Shown here in pieces: positions 36,516-41,653 of a stretch of 41,653 nt of DNA. Both the position numbers and the translations under genes were made by a program. Origin of the DNA: Cyanobacteria bacterium FACHB-471 (lineage in GTDB: Bacteria; Cyanobacteriota; Cyanobacteriia; Elainellales; Elainellaceae). The DNA lies in contig JACJOC010000091.1 in NCBI GenBank assembly GCA_014695345.1, positions 1 through 41,653 on the forward strand, given 5' to 3'. The first letter of the stretch is position 1. Each line of letters begins with the position of its first letter. The notes beneath the pieces were generated by a model. That model had not been told where the DNA came from and did not search any database. It saw nothing but the letters and a program-made list of their open reading frames with translations.

Positions 36516-37355
36516 TTAGTGCAGTACCGCCAGTCCAGTTAACGTTTCACTCAGTTGCCAAAGTTTAGTTTGAGCTTCGCAATCATAGGCTTGAGCGATC
36601 GCTTGCTCCATATCTTTCTGGTCAAAATATTTGCCTGTCATGCCTTCCAATTCTGATGCAGTCGCAACGTAGACCACAGCATCTGCACCTGACTGTACGG
36701 TGCCCCAAGCTGAGTCAAACATCTCACGCACCATTTTGGTATCGAGACGTGATCCGGGATGTAGGCTATTGACTGTAACTTGTTCAGGCTTAAGCTGTTC
36801 AGCTAGATCAACAGTAAACATGATGAGTGCAAGTTTGCTCTGACAATAGGCTCGCATCGGGTCATACTGTCGCACCATCATGACATCATCAAAGTTGATA
36901 GGGCTTTGCCCTACAGAGGCAACATTGACAATTCGAGCAGGTGTTGTGCGGCGTAAACTGGGCAACAGCAAATGAGTCAGCAGGAAAGGGGCAAGATAAT
37001 TCACTGCAAAGCGCAACTCATGACCATCCTGGCTTAATTCACGAGTGATATCTGTGCGTTTACCTGCACCTATTCCAGCGTTGTTGATGAGAACATCTAG
37101 CTGCTCATGATCAGACTGTACTGCTTCTGATAGCTGTCTCACTTCGGCAAGGGAGGACAAATCTGCCGCGTAATGTTTCAGTTTGTTGTTTCCTGTTGCC
37201 AACTGAATCTCATGAAGTACAGATTCTGCCCGTTCTTGGTTGCGTCCGTGAAGCAGAACAGTTGCACCCATTTGGGCTAAATCATGAGCGGTTTGTTTAC
37301 CAATGCCATCCGTTGCTCCAGTAATCAGAATTGTTTGATCGGCGATCGCCTTCAT
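36516..37355 (-). CDS. SDR family NAD(P)-dependent oxidoreductase (retinol dehydrogenase-like)
   Basis: A 279-residue short-chain dehydrogenase. The cofactor motif TGATDGIGKQ is at residues 12-21, NNAG at 91-94, and catalytic Ser147, Tyr170 and Lys174 (YCQSK) are present. HGRNQ after strand 2 suggests NADP preference. The VNSLHPGSRLDTKM segment is like the plant/vertebrate WW-oxidoreductase and retinol dehydrogenase group. The substrate is unknown. It begins 3 bp after the methyltransferase stop, so the two are translationally close in one operon. Confidence 0.93.
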   Translation of the reverse strand: MKAIADQTILITGATDGIGKQTAHDLAQMGATVLLHGRNQERAESVLHEIQLATGNNKLKHYAADLSSLAEVRQLSEAVQSDHEQLDVLINNAGIGAGKRTDITRELSQDGHELRFAVNYLAPFLLTHLLLPSLRRTTPARIVNVASVGQSPINFDDVMMVRQYDPMRAYCQSKLALIMFTVDLAEQLKPEQVTVNSLHPGSRLDTKMVREMFDSAWGTVQSGADAVVYVATASELEGMTGKYFDQKDMEQAIAQAYDCEAQTKLWQLSETLTGLAVLH

Positions 37356-37358
37356 CTT

Positions 37359-38063
37359 TTATCCTCTTCTACAAACGTATTCAGCATATTCAGGCGTTAG
37401 GTAGTTCGCTGTTTCAATGGTGAATCCAGCATCAGTCAACATACGTTCAAGAATCCAGCCAAAGGTGGTGTATTCTTCACGAACGTGAGTGGCAAAATCT
37501 TGAGCAGTCCAACCTTCACCCGGAGGCTTTGCAACACGTTGAATCCAAGCATCAATGTGGATTTGATATTCCGCTGGATGAAATGAAAACACAGTGTCCC
37601 ACAGATAAAAGATGCCATTCTGTTTGAGCATGTTAGCCATGCGGAGAAATGCCACCATCTTCCAAAAATCTGGCAAGTGGTGTAAAGCGGCTTGGGTGAC
37701 GATGACATCTACTGGAGCAGCGTGTTCGTAAGTTAAGAACCCACCATGGTGAAATTCGATGCGGCTCAAAACGTCTGTCAATTGTGCTTTTTGTCGAGCG
37801 AAGGTGAGCATTGAATGAGAAACATCAATTGCATAAACATGGGCACCTGCGATCGCCGCTTGAATTGCAAAAGTTCCCGTTCCACAACCAAAGTCAATTA
37901 CAGTTTTCCCTGTTGAAATGCCTAACTGCGTGACTAACTGTTGTTCTTCCTCCACACTCGAAGAAGTTTGATTGCGGTCATAGGTTGCAACTTGAGTCAT
38001 ATCCTCAAAGTCAGTACCGACCTGCTGTATGTCGTTGTAATACCAGGCGGGATGGTCTGTCAT
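37359..38063 (-). CDS. Class I SAM-dependent methyltransferase
   Basis: A 234-residue methyltransferase. The SAM-binding motif I is VIDFGCGTGTF (55-65), with the acidic end of strand 2 as VYAIDVSHSML and motif IV VDVIVTQAALHHLPDF. The N-terminal 50 residues are a helical cap (WYYNDIQQVGTDFEDM). The methyl acceptor is unknown; small-molecule methyltransferases of this kind act on metabolites. It sits 18 bp after one SDR gene and 3 bp before another, in the middle of the operon. Confidence 0.92.
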   Translation of the reverse strand: MTDHPAWYYNDIQQVGTDFEDMTQVATYDRNQTSSSVEEEQQLVTQLGISTGKTVIDFGCGTGTFAIQAAIAGAHVYAIDVSHSMLTFARQKAQLTDVLSRIEFHHGGFLTYEHAAPVDVIVTQAALHHLPDFWKMVAFLRMANMLKQNGIFYLWDTVFSFHPAEYQIHIDAWIQRVAKPPGEGWTAQDFATHVREEYTTFGWILERMLTDAGFTIETANYLTPEYAEYVCRRG

Positions 38064-38081
38064 GGGAATTTATTGAGCGAA

Positions 38082-38831
38082 TTAACGTTCTTGCTCTGTA
38101 GGACGAATCAAGATCTCGTTCACATTAACGTGGGATGGTTGCGTTACGGCATAGGCGATCGCCACTGCAATATCCTCGCTTTCCAGGGCTTTCACCGAAC
38201 CGTAAAACTGGCGTGCCCGCTCCTTTGCACTCGGATCAGTAATATGTTGTGGTAATTCCGTTGCCACCAGTCCAGGTTCAATGATTGTGACCCGAATGTT
38301 GTTCTGATAAACTTCCTTTCGCAATGATTCTGAAAATGCTCCAACCGCCCATTTGGTAGCGTTATAGACACCCGTCCCGGCATTAGCAAATCGACCTGCT
38401 ACGGATGAGATATTCACAATATGTCCTGCCCCCTGCGCTTTCATGATTGGCAAAACAGCATGAGTGGCATACATCAACCCCAGCACATTGATGTTGATCA
38501 TGCGTCGCCAGTCTTCGGTGTTTGCCCCATCAATCATGCCTAGCAGCATTACCCCTGCATTGTTAACGAGGATATCAACCCTGCCATATTCGGCATGAGT
38601 TTTTTGCACCATTGCTTTCACCTGTGCTTCGTCTGATACATCTGCGGTGATGGATAAAACTTCTCCACCCTGGTCAAGAATACGCTTCGCTAAAGCTTCC
38701 AGGCGATCGCTTCGTCGGGCGGCGATCGCCACCGTTGCTCCCACATCCGCTAATGCCAGTGCCGTTGCCTCACCAATTCCCGAAGAAGCACCAGTCACGA
38801 TCGCAACTTTACCCGCTAGTTTGTCGGACAT
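38082..38831 (-). CDS. SDR family oxidoreductase (YdfG/clavaldehyde-dehydrogenase-like)
   Basis: A 249-residue classical SDR. TGASSGIGEA at 13-22, AARRSDRLE (NADP-type basic residues), NNAGVM at 90-95, catalytic Ser142/143, and Tyr156-x3-Lys160 (YNATK). The C-terminal YAVTQPSHVNVNEILIRPTEQ is typical of the YdfG group, which reduces hydroxy acids or short aldehydes with NADPH. Second gene of the operon, 18 bp before the methyltransferase. Confidence 0.94.
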   Translation of the reverse strand: MSDKLAGKVAIVTGASSGIGEATALALADVGATVAIAARRSDRLEALAKRILDQGGEVLSITADVSDEAQVKAMVQKTHAEYGRVDILVNNAGVMLLGMIDGANTEDWRRMININVLGLMYATHAVLPIMKAQGAGHIVNISSVAGRFANAGTGVYNATKWAVGAFSESLRKEVYQNNIRVTIIEPGLVATELPQHITDPSAKERARQFYGSVKALESEDIAVAIAYAVTQPSHVNVNEILIRPTEQER

Positions 38832-38890
38832 CTATTTCTCCTAATGGCTCTATTAATGAATGGGTAACCAAGTTAATGGCTTGTGAACAG

Positions 38891-39316
38891 CTAATTGTGA
38901 GGTTCCTCTTTATCCCGTTCAGCAAATACTTCTCCCGCTGCAGCAATCCCATTTAGAGCAGCAGGAAATCCGGCGTACACTGCCATTTGCATCAGCACTT
39001 CAATCACTTCTTCGCGGCTGCATCCTACATTCAAAGCGCCATGAATGTGAACTTTGAGTTGAGGATGGGCATTGCCTAGCGCAGCCAGAGCAGCGATCGT
39101 AGCAATTTCTCTGGACTTCAAATCTAATCCCGGACGGGAGTAAATGTCTCCAAACGGAAACTCAATAATGTAACGCCCTAGATCGGGAGCAATCTGCTGC
39201 AAGCTTTCAATCACGCGATCGCCCGCAGCCCCGTCTATCTCTTTAAGCTTACTTAAACCTCGCTCAAATCGACTGGCTTCTGATAACGATTGAGACAAGT
39301 GCTGAAAAGACACCAT
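38891..39316 (-). CDS. Carboxymuconolactone decarboxylase (CMD) family protein
   Basis: A 141-residue all-helical protein of the AhpD-like superfamily. Diagnostic parts are SREIATIAALAALGNAHPQLKVHIHGALNVGCSREEVIEVLMQMAVYAGFPAALNG (quoted in pieces: KSREIATIAALAALG, then HIHGALNVGCSREEV, then MAVYAGFPAALNG). Only one Cys is present in place of the AhpD CxxC pair, so peroxidase cycling is unlikely; gamma-carboxymuconolactone-type chemistry or an unknown role is possible. The ATG at 39314-39316 follows GGAG by 9 nt; a GTG nine codons upstream is less likely. It is the first gene of the operon. Confidence 0.9.
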   Translation of the reverse strand: MVSFQHLSQSLSEASRFERGLSKLKEIDGAAGDRVIESLQQIAPDLGRYIIEFPFGDIYSRPGLDLKSREIATIAALAALGNAHPQLKVHIHGALNVGCSREEVIEVLMQMAVYAGFPAALNGIAAAGEVFAERDKEEPHN

Positions 39317-39388
39317 AGCTAGATACTCCAATGAAATGTTCACCCTTCCACAAGAACCTTGAAACCTGTGCTTTATCTCTTTATTTCT

Positions 39389-39409
39389 TTACAACCTTTA
39401 CGTTAACGT
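39389..39409 (-). promoter_or_regulatory. Operator-like 21-mer upstream of the CMD-led operon
   Basis: Minus-strand sequence A-C-GTTAACGT-AAAGGTTGTAA matches the 21-mer upstream of merR at 18 of 21 positions and contains the palindrome ACGTTAACGT. It lies 73-93 nt before the CMD start codon, where a promoter would be. Confidence 0.7.
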
Positions 39410-39505
39410 CATAATTTGAATACAAAACAAACGTTGAAAAAATTGATAGGTAAAAGTTCAGTGAAAAGACTTCTCTACGTCAAGTTAGACTAACAGGTGA
39501 AAGAT

Positions 39506-39898
39506 CTACTGACTCTCGCTATGCTCATCGATCCATTTTTGGATACGAGTGATGTTGGTCTGTAGCTCAGAGCGAAAACGGGTCAAGCCTTCTATCTTTT
39601 CATCCGTTTCCCGCAGATGGGCATTGAGAATTTCCACAATCTTGCGTTTGCCGCTCAGCCGAGTAGGGTCTTCAAAGTAAAGTGGAATCACTGTACCGAT
39701 TTCTTCCAGGCTCAGCCCCAAACCCTTGAGGTTGTGAATCGTTTGCAGTCGAGATAGCTCAGCTTCGGTGTAATATCGAAACCCCGTCCCTTCGCGCTCA
39801 CTTGGCCCAAGTAACCCCAGGCTTTCGTAATAGCGAATCGTGCGAGGCGTAACGCCAGCCCGTTCTGCAAGTTCTCCTATCCGCATCTTTTCGTTCAC
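39506..39898 (-). CDS. MerR family transcriptional regulator
   Basis: A 130-residue MerR-type activator/repressor. The winged-helix domain starts RIGELAERAGVTPRTIRYYESLGLL and continues with GFRYYTEAELSRL (about 5-70), followed by a helical dimerisation region (KIVEILNAHLRETDEKIEGL). It has no Cys, so it is not a metal or redox sensor of the CueR/SoxR kind, and has no large effector domain. It lies 190 bp upstream of the operon on the same strand. Shared 21-mers upstream of both indicate that it controls itself and the operon. A second ATG four codons in (39886) could be the true start. Confidence 0.92.
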   Translation of the reverse strand: MNEKMRIGELAERAGVTPRTIRYYESLGLLGPSEREGTGFRYYTEAELSRLQTIHNLKGLGLSLEEIGTVIPLYFEDPTRLSGKRKIVEILNAHLRETDEKIEGLTRFRSELQTNITRIQKWIDEHSESQ

Positions 39899-39910
39899 GA
39901 TTTACTTGTA

Positions 39911-39931
39911 TCACAACTTTGACGTTAACGT
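39911..39931 (-). promoter_or_regulatory. Operator-like 21-mer upstream of merR
   Basis: Minus-strand sequence with ACGTTAACGT followed by CAAAGTTGTGA, 13-33 nt before the merR ATG. It matches the copy at 39389-39409 at 18 of 21 positions. An additional GTTAAC directly adjoins it. This closeness to the start codon implies a short leader. Confidence 0.7.
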
Positions 39932-40055
39932 TAACTTACTGACAGGATTAGATTCTACGGAAGCTGCGATCGATCAAGCAACCAACCCAAGCTAATTTTG
40001 TGTCTTAGCATTGCTAGGATAATCAACATACCTGCTCCCAGGAGGCATGGCTACG

Positions 40056-40625
40056 ATGACCATTGCATCCCCAAAAATGACGCTTGAGGAATACCTCAAT
40101 TATGACGATGGTACAGACACTCAGTATGAGCTAGAGGATGGGGAACTAGTTGTAATGCCGCCAGAGAGCGATTTGAATCGACGAATTGCATCCTTGTTAT
40201 TTGCTTTTTTCCTACAACAAAACATTCCGCCCTATCGGTTAAGGATTGGAACTGAAATTGTAGTTAGCGGTTCAAGAGCAACAACACGTTTCCCCGATTT
40301 GATGGTGCTGTCAGAAGAGTTAGCAGCAGCATTGGAAGGAGCCCGCCGGTCGACTGTAATGCCCGATATGCCTCCCCCGATGTTAGTCGTCGAGGTAGTG
40401 AGTCCAGGACAGGGAAATCGAGACTATCGCTACAAGCGATCGGAGTATGCAGCACGAGGCATTTCAGAATATTGGATTGTTGACCCAGCGCAGCAACGAG
40501 TCACAATTTTGGAATGGGTAGAAGGGCTGTACGAAGAGAAGGTGTATGAAGGAAATGTTCCGATCGCCTCTCCTCTTTTGGGAACATTGGAACTCACTGC
40601 TGCACAGGTTCTTCAAGGACGTTAA
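40056..40625 (+). CDS. Uma2 family protein (PD-(D/E)XK nuclease-like, DUF820)
   Basis: A 189-residue member of the large cyanobacterial Uma2 family. It starts MTIASPKMTLEEYLNYDDGTD, has YELEDGELVVMPPES, then the nuclease-fold core TRFPDLMVL and PMLVVEVVSPGQGNRDYRYKRSEYAARGISEYWIVD (in parts), with the Asp and Glu-x-Val expected of a PD-(D/E)XK site. Cellular function is not established. The ATG at 40056 is preferred because AGGAGG ends 10 nt before it; the ATG at 40047 is only 1 nt from that site. A terminator follows about 80 bp downstream. Confidence 0.93.
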   Translation: MTIASPKMTLEEYLNYDDGTDTQYELEDGELVVMPPESDLNRRIASLLFAFFLQQNIPPYRLRIGTEIVVSGSRATTRFPDLMVLSEELAAALEGARRSTVMPDMPPPMLVVEVVSPGQGNRDYRYKRSEYAARGISEYWIVDPAQQRVTILEWVEGLYEEKVYEGNVPIASPLLGTLELTAAQVLQGR

Positions 40626-40704
40626 ATTTGCGATTGCGATCGCTCCGCTTCATTTGGGAATACTGAATGTGTTAAGGCATAGTAAATCTCCTAATAGTGT
40701 AGAG

Positions 40705-40727
40705 AACCCGGCACGTCCGGGTTTTTC
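40705..40727 (+). terminator. Terminator after the first Uma2 gene
   Basis: AACCCGG (40705-40711) pairs with CCGGGTT (40717-40723) around CACGT, followed by TTTC. GC-rich stem plus a T-run, 80 nt past the stop. Confidence 0.85.
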
Positions 40728-40852
40728 ATTGAAATGTAAGCTCGGCTAATCGCAACATTTAACTGCAGGTGAAGGATTACTGCCAGTCTGATTGTTTCGA
40801 CTTCCCGCTCCTTAGAATAAGAAAAACCCCTTTGTATAGGGAGGAAGCTGGG

Positions 40853-41245
40853 ATGAGTGTAGCGATCGCCAAATGGACCCTAGATGAGTACCACCGCATG
40901 ATTGAGGTCGGACTTCTGGAGCACCGACAGGTAGAGTTATTAAACGGAGAAATCGTTGAAATGTCACCAGAAGGAGAACCCCACGCCTACTACTCAACCG
41001 AAGCAGATAACTACCTTAGAAAAGTACTGGGCGATCGCGCCACCATTCGCCCTGGTAAGCCTATTACAATCATCAGCAGTAATTCAGAGCCAGAACCCGA
41101 TTTGGCGATCGTGCAACCCCTCGGCAGGGAATATCTGCAACATCATCCCTATCCTGAAAATATCTTCTGGCTGATTGAATTTTCGGCGTTGCTGGATGAG
41201 GGTATGAATCATGTGGGGACAGGGACATCGCGGAACTTCAGATAG
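40853..41245 (+). pseudogene. Uma2 family protein, truncated by an insertion sequence
   Basis: The ATG at 40853 follows GGAGG and gives MSVAIAKWTLDEYHRMIEVGLL, then VELLNGEIVEMSPEGEPHAYY, and the nuclease core PEPDLAIVQP through NIFWLIEFS. Family members continue after IEFS with a conserved lysine-containing helix and EYWVVD; here the sequence switches at about 41184 to ALLDEGMNHVG... and stops at 41245 because an IS1-family element begins. About 60-70 C-terminal residues, including part of the active site, are missing, so the gene is almost surely inactive. Confidence 0.85.
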
Positions 41246-41505
41246 TGAAGTAGCAATCGAACCGAATGCTTGAGCATCTCTACGGACTTGGAATAGCACA
41301 ATGTCTTGCGATGTAAACGAGCTAGATAATGTCTCAATCGGGTATTTTCTCCCTCAACTCGAATCATGTAAGTTTTGCTCACAATTTGGTCACCTTGGGG
41401 AATAAACTTGGGATAAACGAGGTTGCCATCGGTGACATAAAAGAAGCACTTCCACAGTTTCACCAAGTTCCACAAGGGCTTAAACGTTTCGCTACTGTGG
41501 TCACC
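41185..41505 (-). mobile_element. IS1-family element, partial, inserted in the Uma2 gene
   Basis: The inferred outer end GGCGTTGCTGG at 41185 resembles the IS1 terminal GGTGATGCTG (8 of 10). Inside it lies the 3' part of an IS1 transposase gene. The other end is missing because another element interrupts it near 41505. Junctions are estimated from where recognisable protein homology stops. Confidence 0.7.
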
Positions 41506-41544
41506 CTGGCTGCCTGACAGAAGTAGGTGAAACCCAGCAGACAC
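41209..41544 (-). pseudogene. IS1-family transposase, C-terminal part
   Basis: The frame GDHSSETFKPLW, VTDGNLVYPKFIP, DQIVSKTYMIRVEGENTRLRHYLARLHRKTLCYSKSVEML (read in parts) and LLLHYLKFRDVPVPT is a clear IS1 InsB C-terminus of the cyanobacterial type. The N-terminal half, including the zinc-finger/InsA part, is absent: residues before GDHSSE (MSAGFHLLLSGSQ) look like read-through of the neighbouring element, and a stop lies upstream. The copy cannot encode an active transposase. Confidence 0.85.
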
Positions 41545-41653
41545 AAGGGAATTGGCGAAGAAGGTAGAGAGTCATGAGAGGCTAGAGTTACCACACAACA
41601 GCCCAAAATCATGACACCCTCTACCCATTTGTATGGTCAACTATTCGACCAGT
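41506..41653 (+). mobile_element. Second insertion sequence, left end (runs off right edge)
   Basis: From about 41505 the IS1 homology stops and a new sequence begins (CTGGCTGCCTGACAGAAGTAGG). About 105 nt in, a plus-strand ORF starts that resembles the N-terminus of a transposase. The terminal inverted repeat cannot be verified because the other end lies outside the window. Confidence 0.55.
41611..41653 (+). CDS. Transposase N-terminus, partial (IS4-like or IS701-like)
   Basis: ATG ACA CCC at 41611 opens MTPSTHLYGQLFDQ and runs off the window. This start resembles N-termini of cyanobacterial IS4/IS701-type transposases (MTP..LY.QL). Only 14 residues are visible, so the family is tentative. 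Confidence 0.45.
   Translation, partial: MTPSTHLYGQLFDQ

Noticed and set aside
40769-40852. Longer N-terminus for the second Uma2 protein
   Set aside because: The 28 extra residues do not look like Uma2, and GGAGG directly precedes the ATG at 40853.
41329-41517. 62-codon plus-strand ORF at the right edge
   Set aside because: It is antisense to the IS1 transposase C-terminus, which is recognisable on the minus strand.

Overview
This window is cyanobacterial chromosome. The evidence is the dense scatter of the HIP1 octamer GCGATCGC in genes on both strands and a set of cyanobacterium-typical genes: crtQ, the cell-division gene zipN/ftn2, the circadian regulator rpaA, the PII-associated GntR regulator plmA, a CRR7-type NDH-1 factor, a DUF2854 protein, a DUF3326 protein and a Mo-dependent nitrogenase C-terminal-like protein. 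The many paralogous enzymes, Uma2 proteins and insertion-sequence fragments suggest a larger filamentous or Leptolyngbya-like genome; the species is not determined.

Layout. 1-430: N-terminal part of an IS982-like transposase running off the left edge, then a long inverted repeat. 430-2490: thioredoxin-domain DUF255 protein. 2711-3612: rplU-rpmA ribosomal operon with a structured leader and a strong terminator. 3740-6551: small hypotheticals, a CPBP membrane protease, a DUF3326 pair and a [2Fe-2S] ferredoxin. 6552-7458: a gene-poor stretch with a possible small RNA, then a receiver-only response regulator. 7757-10107: a small helical protein, DUF2854, CRR7 and pdhA. 10554-16479: zipN, an AEC-type permease and an EF-G-like GTPase. 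16751-20018: a dienelactone hydrolase, plmA overlapping a small Excalibur protein, and an alpha/beta hydrolase. 20092-23867: the tig-clpP-clpX operon (minus strand). 24424-28435: asd-dapA (lysine/diaminopimelate branch) and RNase J. 28708-29889: Mo-dependent nitrogenase-like protein and rpaA, convergent. 30238-34324: a family 2 glycosyltransferase, then a minus-strand TetR-crtQ-SRPBCC carotenoid block. 34572-35348: a small membrane protein and an AtzH/HpxZ-like protein. 35470-39316: a five-gene minus-strand operon (CMD family, SDR, methyltransferase, SDR, aldo/keto reductase) behind a MerR gene at 39506-39898. 40056-41653: two Uma2 genes, the second broken by an IS1-family element that is itself interrupted by another IS.

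The left three quarters is mostly housekeeping: translation, protein quality control, central carbon entry, amino-acid synthesis, RNA decay, cell division and clock output. The right end is more accessory. Its most interesting part is a MerR-controlled redox-enzyme operon, in which a 21-bp operator-like sequence occurs upstream of both merR and the operon. A comparable two-copy operator-like arrangement lies upstream of the TetR gene that precedes crtQ. Both window ends lie inside transposase genes, as expected if this is a contig delimited by repeated IS copies.

No rRNA, tRNA or CRISPR array was found by eye. Start codons were re-chosen for several genes where a Shine-Dalgarno sequence favoured an internal or non-ATG start; the reasons are in each entry.
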